From Macrobrachium rosenbergii (Eukaryota; Arthropoda; Malacostraca; Decapoda; Palaemonidae), in contig NC_089742.1 of assembly GCF_040412425.1 (NCBI RefSeq), positions 75,003,625 to 75,067,624 of the forward strand: a stretch of DNA of 64,000 nucleotides, written 5' to 3'. Made by a program: the position numbers and the translations under genes. The notes beneath the pieces were generated by a model, which did not search any database, had not been told where the DNA came from, and saw only the letters and a list, made by a program, of their open reading frames with translations. Position 1 is the first letter of the stretch. Each line of letters begins with the position of its first letter. Shown here piece after piece: positions 34,747-47,663 of this stretch.

Positions 34747-37034
34747 TCAGGTAGGCGCACTCCAATATATGACCGCAGTGTGGTACTTACGGTCACACTC
34801 CCCAACCTGCAAAGTGCTACCTTGCAGGTGCGACAGACGCATCGAGTGTCTCTTCTTCTGCCATTCATATGGCACACCCGCACCGCTTTCTGTTTACGCC
34901 TTCTAGGAGCTCCAGTGTGTGATCCCTGCCTGCAGCCGACACACAGGGTCGACTACCAACGGGACATTGGAATGTGAGGGAGGGCGGCAGCATCATCAAG
35001 GGCGGCGGCAGGGGCGGGCGGCGTCGGGGGCAGGAGCAGGAAGACCGAGGTTGGCCCTCCCAGCGACATCTGCCCTTTCCTCTCAGGGCAGAGCTGGAGC
35101 TCGGGGCAGGGGGCCGGTGTTGGAAGGCCACTCCTCTGGATTAAAGTTTATGAGGGCATTCCCAGCCACCTCAAGAATCTGGATGTGGGACAACCTCCGA
35201 ATGTCAGAATTGTACCCATAGTAAAGGATGTAGGCATTCTGGAGGGCCAACTGAAGGAGGTATTTGACGAGCTTCTGTGTCCACCTCCTGGTTCTCCTGG
35301 CGAAGGGATAATACTGGATGAGTTGATCAAAGAGATCAACTCCTCCCATGTGCCTGTTGTAGTGCCCGATGACAGTAGGGCGTTGGACACGAAACTCCTC
35401 ATACGTAACTCGGCCCTGCCGACATGTCTTCTTCCGCTGAATGATCTCTTCTTGGATGGGCTCATGACTCGTCGTAATCATGGGCACGAGTCGGACCCCC
35501 TTCCAACAGATGACAAAGAGATCTCCTTCCGCCACCACACTGTCTCTCCTCTTGCCAGATGTTACGGCTGGCTAGCAAACCTCTTGAGGACATTCGGGGC
35601 CCCACGCACCAACCGAAGGGTATCACTGACGTGCACACCTGCTTCATACAGTTCCTGGGCCAGGGATACCAAGTTATAATAATTATCCATAAACAGGTGG
35701 TATCCTGGTTACGGAAACGATCCACAAGACCGAAGACAGTGTCACGCAGCGTGAGAAGACCCCAGAATACACCGAGAAGTCCACGACGTATCCAGTGTTG
35801 AATTCTGTAATAAAAATAACTTTACACCATATTTCTTTGGCTTCTTGGGGTTGTACACTTTTATACTTAGACACCCTTTGTATGGCATCATCCTCATCCA
35901 AAGAAAGGTTCTTGGAAGGAACCACGAGAAACTGGCACCGTTCACGAATGTACTCCAACACTGGGCGGACTAAGATGAGGCAGTCGGGTTATTCCGGGGT
36001 ACAGCCCCTTCGGTTGAAGGCGTTGAAATACCTGTCCATCGCCAGGAAACTATCACGGGCATAACGCCGGGCACGCTGGGCGTGCCAAAAAAATTCGCCT
36101 CAATATTGCCTGACGCCGGCAGCAGGCATCATTCCAAAAAATTGTGGAGCCCCAAAAAATGCGCCATGTTCGTGAGGTTGCAGCCCCGCCAGCGATACGA
36201 CAACGTCGTCTGCAGTTCCTCACGGCAGTACCGAGCGTAATCTGCCGTCTCTGCAACGAGGTATTCCAGCAATTCCCGCGTCAGGAAGAGCTGAATGAAC
36301 CCCAGTGTAGTGAGAGGCACAGGGATGGTCAGTCCAGGTGCTGCCGTGAATGGGTGCATGTTAGGTGGGTGGGGTCCTCCAACCACCCTCATCACTTTCG
36401 GACGCAACGGCCTTCACCCAAGCTGCCGTGGACGTTGTGACCTTCACGGGCCCGTGCTCGCCAAGACACGCGCACGGGCACGACTTCGCACTCCCACCCT
36501 CCCAGCTGGCCCATCTCCTCACTTTCACCATCACTTTCTGTCTCGCCCCACCAGCCACAATCGGGGCCGCCTCCTCCTCAGACTCTCCTCATACGCACTG
36601 AAACCACTAAATTCAAGCTCACTTTCCTCCTGTGGCTCCTGTACGGGCATTTGGGGGCAAGTACTGTCATCACTAACATCAGGCGTGGTGTCCTCATCAC
36701 TGGATGACCAACTGCCATCGAAATGAGGACTTCCACCTGCTCTCGATCGAGCTCCAACAAGTACTCGTCAATGTCCTTTTGTTGGAGGTCTCCCAATTGC
36801 TTACGGATGCCCCTCAGACACCCCGATGCTTCCTAGGGTCATAAAGGCACGGGATGTGGTCCTTGGTCCCTTCGTCACACGTGGCCACACAACACGGTGT
36901 TGAGAAGCTGGGTCATCTTGGGTGCTTGGTCCCTCTCCAGCATCCCAGTCTAAAACTCGTCTCACACACTCACTACCGACAGGCAATATGCGCCTTTCAC
37001 GGTCCTGACGACGTTGGGACATCTCTGCAAACAT
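34747..37034 (-). pseudogene. piggyBac-type transposase, frameshifted
   Basis: Read on the minus strand. The N-terminus (37034-36400) is acidic, with DIDEYLLELDREQVEVL and an Asp/Glu-rich stretch. Next is FIQLFLTRELLEYLVAETADYA (the piggyBac DNA-binding/dimerisation start). The catalytic domain has NLSLDEDDA (first Asp at 35898), DNYYNL (second Asp, 35687) and HYNRHMGGVDLFDQLIQYYP (third Asp region, 35340-35328). The C-terminus has a Cys-rich module, CHMNGRRRDTRCVCRTC...CDRKYH, ending at 34747. All three acidic positions and the C-terminal Cys domain are present, but at least four frame changes and a stop break it. It is clearly GC-richer than its surroundings. Confidence 0.85.
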
Positions 37035-37249
37035 CCTGTTGCCTCACAAATACGCAAACACTCGCCAAAGTTCTGCAAAACACGGATGCGTCAAAAAATC
37101 GCTCTCCGACGATGCGCTGCTGATGCTTTCTGGTGCGAGAAGGAAGAAATTCGCGCATGCGCATCTGGGTGACGCTTATAAACAAAACAACAGCGTGATC
37201 CGTGAACTCCCAGCATCCCTCAAGGCGCGTGATTTAAAACCTTTCGCAA

Positions 37250-37385
37250 ACTAGGCCTATAATTATTTATCCGCGAATATTTAAAAATTCGTTTGTGACC
37301 ATTAGTTAGGTTCCAATAAAAAATTTGTCTGTGAATTTGTGCAACTCGAATTGCGCAAGTTCGAGGTATTACTGTATATAGAACT
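37250..37385. other. Possible transposon edge upstream of piggyBac gene
   Basis: The sequence ends ...gcaagttcgaggtattactgtata, which in reverse reads as a CAGTAATACCTCGAACTTGC terminus of mariner-like type. No partner was found, and no TTAA-bounded piggyBac terminus was located on this side. Confidence 0.3.
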
Positions 37386-37394
37386 GCTGTACAG

Positions 37395-37750
37395 TTGACC
37401 CACGCCTATTCGCGGTTCTGGAATTGCGGCTTCAGCTATTCGCAGATTTTTCTGCAGAGCATATATCCACATTATTTGTGGAAAATTCTCCTATTCTTGG
37501 AATTTTTCTTAGCGAAATATTCACTACTTATCGTATTTTCATATTATTTTTGTAACTAAATACATTTTCACGATAAAACTATTAGAATAGGCAGGTACAA
37601 GCATTTTTAGAGGGTGTTTTTGTTGTTTGAACAATTAAAATAGGCAGTTACATGCGATTTTAGAGGGGTGTCAAGTATTCGCGGATTTTAGCTATTCACA
37701 GGGTCGTTATGGTCCCTATCCCCCACAAATCCAAGGGATCAATTGTATAC
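37395..37750 (+). mobile_element. CAGT-family MITE, 250 bp upstream of an exon
   Basis: Starts tacagttgacccacgcctattcgcgg and ends ccaagggatcaattgtata. The interior shares tattcact.cttactgtattttcatat, gataaaactattaaaata, ggcagtta and gtattcgcggattttagctattc with the other copies. Diverged TIRs. Confidence 0.75.
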
Positions 37751-38003
37751 TATAATCTAAGTGAATTGCTCCAGGGTGCTCTATTTTGTAGGCTATACAG
37801 TATACCAGTCTCAGTTACATAACAGATTTAGTTACTTAACAGAAGGGCAGACCCTCACCTTTTTAGGTTCCATTCTTTATGAGGGAAGTAAGTGTATCAA
37901 AGTAATCTAAAAAATAACAAAAAATGATTGACATGCATGCATATTTGCAGGATTTTTGTGATGAATTCTTTTGGTTAACAAGACTGAATTTTTTTGTCAA
38001 CAG

Positions 38004-38176
38004 GTAACTGCTGATGATTTGATGGAACTAGCAGCCAAAGCTGGAGAAGTTCGTTATCTCCGTCTTGGATTGGAGTCTGGTGGAACTAAGAATGCATTGG
38101 TGGAATATTCAGAACAACCTTTTATAATTTCAGCTCTTAAAATGCATCATCAGGAGTTCATGGGCCGTCACATCAA
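38004..38176 (+). CDS. Srek1: Srp54/SREK1 exon encoding most of RRM2
   Basis: Bounded by a TTTTTGTCAACAG acceptor and a GTAAGT donor at 38177. Enters phase 0 and leaves with two bases. The peptide runs VTADDLMELAAKAGEVRYLR, then LVEYSEQPFIISALKMHHQEFMGRHI. It matches the second RNA-recognition motif of SREK1/insect Srp54 (helix 1, GEVkyaR, then the RNP1-like ..mvEf.eq..ii.AL.m.gqef.G.h). The RNP1 strand reads NALVEY, lacking the usual aromatic residues, as is also typical of this atypical RRM. No stop or frameshift is present. It joins in phase to the exons at 16635 and 49450. Confidence 0.85.
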
Positions 38177-38539
38177 GTAAGTGTTTACTTTATGACTTTA
38201 AGCATTTAAAAGCAGATAATATGAAGTTGAAAATGAATAAAACCAACCTTATTAGGCGAGAGGGTAAGTACCAGCAGCTCTTCATATGGGTAACCAAGTG
38301 CTGGCAGCAACTTGAAATGAACTCATTCTGATATTTCATTTGAAGTAAAGGTACCTGTATATGAATACAGTTAGCCAGTATCTGTTATCTTTATACAAAA
38401 AATTGAACCATTTTGTGTTCTAGTATGTATTTCCTCCCTTCAAGAGTATGCTACCTCTAGTATGGATGTCATCACTCATTCTTTGTTCTTCATGGCTCCA
38501 GTATCCAGCTGTTCATGTTCTTGAATGGACATAATCCTT

Positions 38540-38790
38540 GTAGGGGATAGTGCCATCAGTGTACCTCACCCGGTGCACTTCAGGCATTACTTGAGGTTCT
38601 TTGCAGCATCCCTTTGACCCCAAGCTGCAACCCCTTTCATTCCTTGTACTATACCTCCATTCATATTCTCCTCCTCCCATCTTACTTTCCACCCTCTCCT
38701 AACAGTTGTTTCAACACTGAATGACCTCATAAGTCCCAGCGCTTGGCTTTTGGCCCGAATTTTATTTTCCAATTCCATTTGTAATTGAAT
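38540..38790 (-). repeat. Dispersed decapod-type repeat, copy 2
   Basis: Reverse complement of the repeat at 4107-4425. Shared blocks are gtgccatcagtgtac, ttcaggcattacttgaggttctttgcagc, caacccctttcattcct, catcttactttcc and gacctcataagtcccagcgcttgg. Confidence 0.75.
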
Positions 38791-39383
38791 GAACATAATG
38801 AAGACACTTGTTTATTAAGAATTATATTATGCTCCCAATAAAAATATTTGTCCACTGTGGAAGTTTTTTTTTTTAATTGCATGAGTCGGCTTTGGTGTTT
38901 GTCCTGTAGATCCCATGTATTCTACATCTTAGTGTTGATGGAATTATATATGGGTAGTGTAGTTCCAAACTCAAGGAAGGACACTATCCCTTGGAAATTT
39001 GATGTTCACAGCAATTATTTTGAGAAGCTGCTCAAACGCTGTTTTTATCATCTGTATGGTATTGTCCATACCTTCATATGAAGCCATGCTTCTTTATGAG
39101 GGGGGCCACAGGCTCTTGCAGAAAATCTATACTACTCAGCTTTGGTATCAATATGTTCAGTATTCAGTGCACAAAGATCTTCCTGTTTCTGCTTAACCTC
39201 TGCTTTGACAAGCTACCTCTTGAAAGTCAGAGTTTTCCGTTTTCTCCTTGCTTAGGACCCATACCATAGTATACCAATCTGGGTTACAGGTACTTGGAAG
39301 AAGTGCCAGTTTTATAAATTTAGAATTTAAAAATCATAGTAGTTCTCCCACTATTACTTTTGTACTGCATTTTTTGTATTACA

Positions 39384-39733
39384 GTAAACCCCCTGTATTC
39401 GTGTTCTCGTGATTCGCGGACTCACACATTCGCGGGTTTCTCTGTGGAACACATCTAGCCATTATTCGGGAAAATTTGCTCTGCTCACAGTATTATTCAC
39501 TGAGAAATATTCACTAATTACTGTATTTTCATATAATTTTCATGAATAAATGCACTTTTGTGATAAAACTATTAAAATACTCAGGTATATGCAGTTTTAC
39601 AGGGTTTTCTGTGTTTAAACTATCAAAATGGGCAGTTCTAAGTGTTTTTGGAGGGGTTTTAAGTATTCACGGATTTTAGCTATTCGCGGGGGATGTGGTA
39701 TGCATCCCCCTCGAATACGGGCATTCACTGTAT
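39384..39733 (+). mobile_element. CAGTAAACCC-family MITE, full-length copy
   Basis: Starts CAGTAAACCCCCTGTATTCG and ends CGAATACGGGCATTCACTG, flanked by TA. About 350 bp. The interior includes ggttttaagtattcacggattttagctattcgcggg. Non-coding; it would need a Tc1/mariner transposase in trans. Confidence 0.85.
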
Positions 39734-40931
39734 ACCATTATCTATTCAAATTTTGAAGTACAGTAACTTCAAAGTGCATATGATGAGTTAGGATAGTAGT
39801 TAAATTATTTTAATTGTAATCCGTATATTTTTATAGTCATCCCTTTGTTATCTTCGTGGATGAATGAATCCAGTTCAACAGAGGAGCCGGTTAATATGTG
39901 TGGGCAACAGAGCAAGTGAATGAAGGAGAGCACTCTGATTGGCTGAGCAGAGACAAGGTGTTAGTAGGTGGTTGCATTTCATATTCATGAATACCTTTTG
40001 TGCTTAGGTGTGTGTGTGTGTATTGGTCATTGACCCTCATTCTTTGTGATCAACATGCAGAGGCCAGAATTGTTTGCCAACTCTATCACTGCAAGTATAT
40101 AAGTATGCAGATCCATTTGCAAAGAAAATATCCAGTATGCTCTCTCTATGTATCACATAGTGAAGTCTTTGCCAGTGATGAATTTAAATCCCTCATTCAA
40201 CAGCTACCACATTGCTTTGTTATTCTGGGAGATATGAATAGTTGAAACCCTCTTGGGGTGACATCGTTACCAGTCAAAGAGGAAATTGCTTGTGTTCCAT
40301 CATAGAAAGTGAAAATGTGGAATCTTAAACGAGAGAAGTCTACACATTTTCAGATTCAAACAGGTACATTATCAGTAATTGATTTATCTATATGCAGTGA
40401 TGGATGCCTTATTGAGTTTAATTGGAGAGTGATAAATGATAGATTTACCAGCGACTATTTTCCATTAATAAATGTAGCCTCAAATTCTTAGGTTACCTAA
40501 ATGAAACATTGGTAAAGCTGATTAAGCAACATTCCAGGGTGACTTTCCATCTGTAGATGATGCTCTTGACTTTTTAAAACAATTATATTCTCGGCTGGTC
40601 TTCAGTCAATGCCTAGGACTTTGGCATATTCATCTGCCAGCTAGTTCCCTGGTGAACTTGTAAATTCCAGGAAACTCATAGAACTATGAGGGCAGCTTTC
40701 AACAGATACTGCAGGCGAAAATCTGAGTACCTTGTTGAATTTTGAAAAGCAAGAGCTCATTTCCACAAGGAAATTACAAAGGCACATCCAGGACAATTTT
40801 CATATCTTCACTAAATTCAAAAGCACCTCTGATTTTAGTTTGGAAGAGTTAGAAAAATAGCAGGTAAATTTACTCCATGTCAACTTCCATTTATCAAGAT
40901 CAGTGGTTGTGAAGTAACTGATTCCTGGTTA

Positions 40932-41441
40932 GTGGCAAGTGAGTTTGCTAATCATTTTGCTAATGTTGCAGAGAAAAAGGACAGAACCTGTTCAGTTCAA
41001 AGAAGGCTAATGGAATGGGTAGAAATTGATTTTAACACAATAAGGAATGAACAATACAATGTACGTTTTACTATGAGAGAAGTTGTATCAGCCTTAAATA
41101 AATATGGCGAGTCAGCTCCTGGACTGGATGATATGACATATTCAGTGATTAAGCATACCCCTGAAAATACCAGATTTTTCATATTAAGCTTTATTAAGAA
41201 AATTTTCATAGAACATAACTTCCCTAATATAAAGGAGATGATAAAATTACTGCCATTCGTGAAACCAGGGAAAGACCGTTTCAAGACAGAGAAAGATCTT
41301 ACCATTGCACTGACATCATGTGTGGTAGATCATAAAAATGAACGATGTTTGATGTGGCACTTGGAACGGGTAAATATTTGTCACCTGCTTTGTGTAGTTT
41401 TCGAAATATGCACTCCACAAATGGTGTGTTGGTTCGAATAG
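40932..41441 (+). pseudogene. LINE reverse transcriptase N-terminal piece
   Basis: 169 open codons. SAPGLDDMTY and PFVKPGKD..TIALTSC are the conserved RT fingers motifs (APG.D.I.y; i.KPGK.....RPIaLtSc). The arginine-proline of RPIAL is lost (LTIAL), and the frame then runs out of register. It continues in another frame through 41345-41566 (HSTNGVLVRIESSVCEAF). Non-functional. Confidence 0.75.
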
Positions 41442-41706
41442 AATCATCAGTATGTGAAGCTTTTGCTAACAAGCACATCATGTCACTGTTTTCTTTGATC
41501 TGGAGAAGGCTTATGATACAACAAGAGGTATGGCATTCTGAGGGTCAAGGCTTTTTAAAAAAATAGGTTATTTTAGGTTCTGGTTGGAGCAACAGTGTCA
41601 GATGTATTCAACCAAGGAGTGCCACAAGGAAGTGTTCTAAGTGTAAGCTTGTTCGCCTTAGCAATCAATGGGGCATCCAAAATAATTCCTACAGATGTAG
41701 CTTATA

Positions 41707-42983
41707 CAGTAAACCCCTGTATTAACGCTCTGACGATTCAAGGATTTCTCTATAAAACTTATATACACAATTCTCAGAAAATTCGCCTATTTGCAGGATT
41801 TTTCACTGAAAAATATTCATTACTTACTATATTTTCATATTTTCATGACTAAATGCACATTTTGTGATAAAACTACTAAAATACTCAAGTATAATCATAT
41901 TTAGAGGGTGTTTTTGTGTTTGAACTATCAAATTAGGCAGTTCTAAGTGTTTTTAGAGGGGTTTTAAGTACCATATATACTCGTATAATATTTGACTCCA
42001 TGTAATGTTCAACTCCCATTGTTTACTGCATATATTAGATTTTAGCATATACCCCATGTAATGTTTGAGTTTTGATTCTGGCAAAAAGCCTTGGCTATGT
42101 TTCTATATATTTGGAATCAAAACATAATGGAAGCCTAGGCTAGTCTAAGATTCCGACATCTAAAAATTGAGGCAAACTGAGAAGCTAAAAGGTTAGAATA
42201 TACCTATAAAATGTATAAAAATCAGTATATACTCATTGCAAATCATTAAAATTAACTATGATAAACAAAAGGAAAAAACTTCCAACCTTTTTTGTTTACA
42301 GTAGTTTTGTCTTAAATACTGAAAGCTTGCCAAGCATCCACTGTAACTAGCTTAACAGTATAATCATCATACATTTTGATTCTTTTAATCCCTCTTAATC
42401 TCTCTTCACTAATGTTTGTTTTTTTTTCATTAAATTTATTCCATGACTTTAGGTTTTTTTGAATTTACCACATCCTTTTTTGACTAAAAGAAAAAATGTA
42501 CGATTCTTTGTGAATCGTCAGTGAAGGGAAATCACCTGATGAAATACAAACGGCAGCTAATACTGTACTTATTTACATTTGGGATATGTAGGCTACATTT
42601 ATTATAGCCTAGAACAACCATAAATAGAAACCACATAACAATAATAAAAGATTCTCAGATAAGTAAGACATTTTCATTTTTATTTGTTGTCTTTATTCTT
42701 AAAAAAAAAAAAAAAAAAATAGTTCGTCAACTGTTGTGGAAGTAAATGCTACTTTGCTGACTTCTGTTGTTGGGAAATCCAAAGCCTAAGCTTAGCCTAG
42801 TCCCAAAATCTTACACTTTTCCAAAACTATACTTCATGTGATGTTTGACCCCAAAATTTTAGGCCATAAAACTGGTCTTTAGATATCGAACATTACACAA
42901 GTGTATAGGGTATTTGCTGATTTTAGCTATTGGGCGGGGCTGGGGGTGTGGTATGTATCCCCTGCAAATATGGGGGTTTACTG
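41707..42983 (+). mobile_element. CAGTAAACCC-family MITE inserted in the LINE, itself interrupted
   Basis: Left TIR CAGTAAACCCCTGTATT, right TIR AATATGGGGGTTTACTG, with TA on both sides (41705-41706 and 42984-42985). Removing the element and one TA restores the LINE frame across A-Y-T-F-V. Its own body is split at 41971-42910 by another element. Confidence 0.85.
41971..42910. mobile_element. Nested ~940-bp TIR element inside the MITE
   Basis: Left edge CCATATATACTCGTATAATA; right edge in reverse CCCTATACACTTGTGTAATG. Flanking TA duplication at 41969-41970 and 42911-42912. The interrupted MITE sequence resumes exactly (aagta | tttgctgattttagctatt). The interior is AT-rich and non-coding, with an 18-bp poly-A run near 42702. 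Confidence 0.8.
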
Positions 42984-44698
42984 TACTTTTGTTGGTGGCC
43001 GCTTTGATATCTTCTGCAGCAACAAGGATGGCAGTAGCCGAACGTCACCTTCAGCTACAAAGCTGTTGATAACATAGTAAAATGGGCGGAGATGAATGGT
43101 TTAGGTTTTCAGTAAGTAAAAATGGTAATCATGCATTTTTGCTGCATAAGAGGATTCCATCCTGATCTAGATTTGTTCATACATGGGCAGAGAATTTCCA
43201 TGCTTTATGAAACAAGGTTTCTTGGTTGATTTTTTATAGCAAGCTGACTTGGATTCCACTTCTGAATCATATGAAGATAAAATGCTGAAGAGCAATGAAT
43301 GTGCTGAAAGTTCTGTCTCACACTTTTAAGTGCAGACTAAACTCAGATGTGGAAACTATATAAAGCTTTAGTCCTTTCAAAATTAACTCGGGTGTGAAGT
43401 GTACACCTCAGCAAAGCCTTATTATAACCTTAAAATGCTTAATTCAATCCATCATGGAGGGTTTAGATTAGCTAAAGGAGCATTTAAATAATCTCCTACT
43501 GAGAGCATGCTTGTAGATCCTGCAGAGATGACTCTGGATCTGCATTACCAATGTCTGCTGGTTTGGAGCTGGTACAGAGTTCAGAGGCTCCATAAGTTCT
43601 TAACCAGCATTTGTATCAGAAATGAAAGGCATTGACAATTTTATAAAGATCACCCCAACAACCTCAGCCATTTGCTTTTAGAATAAAATGTATAACCAGG
43701 CTGATTACACATGTCAGGGATGGAGATTTTACCAGTTAGGTATTCAATTTTAGGTGTAGCCCATGGAATCTCCCAGAGGTAAATTGGTGTAGATATTTTA
43801 ATTCTACAATGGCAGATATGTCCAATGAGGCAAAGGGTCAATATTTTAGATTATTTCTTCCTAACATAACTCTGTTGCAGTTATCACCGATGGTTCAGTC
43901 AGGTGCTGACATTGGCTTTAGAGTGGCCTTCCCTGATGTAGAAAGAAGCAGGAAATTATCATCTGTTGTATCTGTTGTTTTATAGCAGAGCAGCATGCAA
44001 TTTTGAAGGCCTTAAAGAAGTGCTCCTCAGTCTTAGAATATTTTAACTCTTTAAACTACTGATTTTAGAGATACAGTATTGAATGGCTGCTTAGTGAAAA
44101 GAAGAGGTAAAGAAGTGAATTTTTCCTGGTTGCCTTCCCATGTTGGGGTTTCTTAGGTACAAGCAAGCTGATCAGCTTGCTAAGTCAGCAGTTATCTCCC
44201 CAGAACCCAGAGGATGCCTAGTACACTTATCTGGATGTATATCTTCTAGTAGGTCAGAAAATTAAAAGCTTTTGGCACTCCCTTTTGGGAGGTATTGCAA
44301 CAAATAAAAAATGTGCAGTATTACATCATCAGTGTCTCCTTGGTCATATCCCTGTATGCCAAGGGGACAAGAAATGATGTGCAGGCTAAGGATTGGACAT
44401 ACAAGACTCATCATGGGTTCTTGATGTCAGGTGAAAATCCTCCATTTTGTGATAACTATTGTGCCTTAGACTGTGAGACATTTACTGGTTGAATGTCCAT
44501 CTAAGTACCTCTTAAGGACATGACAGAAATGGGCATTTTATCTTTGTAGTGAATCTTGGGAACGATTGTAATTAAAAGCAGCTATATATCTTTGTTAGGG
44601 AGGCAAGCCTCCTCAACAAAATTTGGAACATGTACATATCCAGTATGTGTGCATGTATGTATATTATATATGTATTTACAGACAGGTTTATAGATATG

Positions 44699-45898
44699 CA
44701 GTGGCACCTCTGTATACGAAGTTAATTTGTTCCCAGTTCCAACTTGTAGATTGAAATGCTCACAAATGGAAACAAATATTCCCATAAGGAATAATGGGAA
44801 TTCAAATAATTCAGTTTCCTTGTACCCACTCTTTGCACCCACTTTATTGTACCCACTTTAAGACAATTATATTAAGTGCAAGTACTGTATATAGTTTAAT
44901 GACAATCATATTCTAAATAAAAGAATAAAGCATTTAACAATAAAATGCAACATGAAAGATGAACAAAATCATGTCACCACAGTGGCCACAGCTGACTGAG
45001 GAGCGGAGCACGGTAGAGAAGGCGGAGAAGAGAGTAAAACCAGTAACAATTCACATAAAAAAAATAAAAGGGAATTTCACAATAAATTTAACAATGATAA
45101 CAATAAAAACAATCAAAAGCAATACATTAACATTAAAATAAAATTCTTAAGAGACTTACCTTTAGCTAGTGCTCGGGACTGTGCTGGGTGTGGCAGCTCG
45201 AGAGGAGAGGGAGGGGATGGTGATCAGTTAATGGGGAGATGGGGTCCACTTCCTGCTGATTTCTCAGCTGTATGTGCACCACTGGGTCCAGACTGGGGAT
45301 TCTTCTTTTCACTACGCTTTGCCCATTTTCTATCACTGACACCGATGCACCTGAATCACTTCTTTTGTTACGAAACACCTATCAAGTGATACTTGCTTTT
45401 ACGATTTTTGAGCACTATAAAATTGCTTGTCCCCACTTCATGAAGCATGCTTTTTCCTTGTCCCTTCTTTTCATGGGTGATAAATTTGTGCGGTAGTCTC
45501 AACCACAGACACAAACACAAACAAAAGGCACAGATTTAGACTAGCTCAGATCAATGAGTTGTTTATGGGTCAGGGTCACGAGGCAAATGAGGGCGGTTAA
45601 TGACATTCCTGAACCTATTTGAAATTTTGGAACAAGGAACCATTGACTCACTCCACTGTTTTATCGCCTACCCACTTCCTCCGTCCATCCCTACTTCCAC
45701 TTGACCCTCCCTGTATCTTCCTGACCCGAGGGGATTCCGTATCTCCTACCTCCATCCTGGCAGCCTGTTCGCCAGTCTCCACCAAACAGCTTATAGATTG
45801 CATTTATAACTCATAAGGGGGAACAAAATTTTGCGAGAATTTTCCCTTGCTAATCAAGATTATGAGTGCCGAATCAGTTGTATACCGAGGTACCACTA
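44699..45898. mobile_element. ~1.2-kb TIR element of CAGTGGTACCTC type
   Basis: Left edge CAGTGGCACCTCTGTATACG; right edge in reverse TAGTGGTACCTCGGTATACA. Such ends are usual for Tc1/mariner-pogo type elements. Interior ORFs (for example 45378-45166 minus) show no transposase motif, so it is non-autonomous. Confidence 0.65.
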
Positions 45899-45899
45899 T

Positions 45900-47660
45900 A
45901 TATTTGTCACGAAGTGTTCCAAGTACCTGGTTATTACACAACTAATCACAGATTTTAAAAATTTACCTCACTTCAGCCAGATACCTGAACTCTCATAACA
46001 ATAAAAATTATGACTGAGTACTCTAAAGGTAACAGTGATCCCTTAAAAGCTTTACTAATCGCCCAAAAATCAAAACCAAGTTTATCAAAACAAGTGTCAG
46101 GTATCAACAATTAAACAAGAAATATACTAGAGTAAAAGGGCATCACTCCATCAAAACAACTTAACTGTTTCCTGGTCTTAATTCACTTCAGCAAAACTAA
46201 AGGAACAAAACATGTTTCACTTTGCCTTATGCACACAATTACAGTAATCCTGTTCACTGTGATCAATAAATGAAACACTTTTTTAATTTAAAATACAAAA
46301 ATTTATTTTTAATTGAGAATTTATAATTAGAATTCACAGTCAGAAAAATTTACTATTACTAGAAAACAACACAAAATTTAATTAATTCTTGAGTTATAAA
46401 TTATTAAACAAAACTAAATGACTAAAACTTTAATTTATCAAGAAATTAAATTAATCCAGCAAAATTTAAACTATCAAGAGTTCCTCAAGATTAGGAAAGA
46501 AAATCTTAGTAAATAAAAAATAAATCAATTATGCAAGTTAAATTATCAGAAAATACTTAAAATGCTAAGTAAATAAATGTTAAATCACTGATATATGAAA
46601 TGTGAAAAATCAAGAGATTTCAAACACAATAACACAAAAATACCTAAACAATTTACCAATAGTAATTTCACTAAGGCAAAATTTCCCTAATATATCTGAT
46701 TATACCATGGTAATAATAAGTAAAATTCACTGTACCTTACACAAGCTTTGAAAACTTTAGCACTCTTTTGTCAGGCGCCATTACGAATACACTTTCCCTA
46801 CATTCAGATCTCAAAAGCTAAGATTAACACCAGTGACCACAAATATTTTCCGTTAAAATTTCTCTTTTTTTGAAGAGAGAGAGAGAGAGAGAGAGAGACC
46901 AACACTAATGGTCTCTGAAATCAGAATGAGCAAACTTTAGGATTCCAGTGGAAATAAAACAATCAGACGACATTAGAACAATATGCGATCAGAGCAACGC
47001 GAATCGTACAAAACATGACGTGCGATTGAGATACATGCATTTACTTTCAAAAAGGCGTATGTGACTCGAACAAAAAATCGTATGGGACGAAGCTCTTAAT
47101 GAAATCTCAACATGATCAAAACAGACGGCAGCTGGCAGCCACAAATGGCACGCTTTCAAAACAAGACAAAGAACAAAAGCTGGTTTCCAGAACAGTACAT
47201 TCTTGTATGGGACAAAGCTTTACAGAAATCTTAACATGATTCGATTGCTATTCCCGACCTGTCAACACTTGAATCAAAACAAAGCGCTGTTTACTCATTA
47301 TTTCTTGTGACAACAACCGAACCAAAATACGACATATGAAATCACGAGTACAGAACACTTGCTGCTAGGGGACAAAATGTGCAATCACATACTACATTAC
47401 TATTAAAATGTATTACCAATTTTAAATTATGCTGTTAAGTTACCCAAATCACTAACTTTTAAGATCTGACATTACACTACATATGTACTTCAACAATTAT
47501 TATCATTACACATAACACATGATGAATAGAAGAGTAAATATATCAAAACTATGGGATGATATACATATTACAAGGCAACATCATGAAATTCCTCCCCCCA
47601 GAAGTTTAGCTATCCTGGGTTTGAATCCAGTGATTCACAACGGGATAAATAATCGGCAAT
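45900..47660. other. No gene seen; AT-rich, one (GA)n tract
   Basis: A (GA)n run lies at 46875-46899. Otherwise AT-rich with no ORF or repeat family I recognise. It lies between Srek1 exons, so it is presumably intronic. Confidence 0.5.
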
Positions 47661-47663
47661 TAC

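Larger units (their letters stand above)
39990..44560 (+). mobile_element. APE-type LINE with RNase H (I-like), decayed and interrupted
   Basis: Plus-strand order: endonuclease (YPVCSLYVSHSEV...LPHCFVILGDMNS at 40128-40245, then SVIDLSICSDGC at 40373), RT start (FTMREVVSALN..GESAPGLDDMTYSVIKH, 41055-41160), FVKPGKDRFK..DLTIALTSC (41265-41322), GVPQGSVLSVSLFALAING (41616-41672), TFVGGRFDIFCS (42984-43020, FVDD box changed to FVGG), and an RNase H remnant (VITDGSV near 43880, LPSHVGV near 44130). RNase H after RT suggests the I group. A 1.28-kb MITE complex interrupts the RT. Confidence 0.75.

Noticed and set aside
35185..35679. 164-codon plus-strand ORF
   Set aside because: Antisense to the piggyBac catalytic domain, whose minus-strand motifs are clear.
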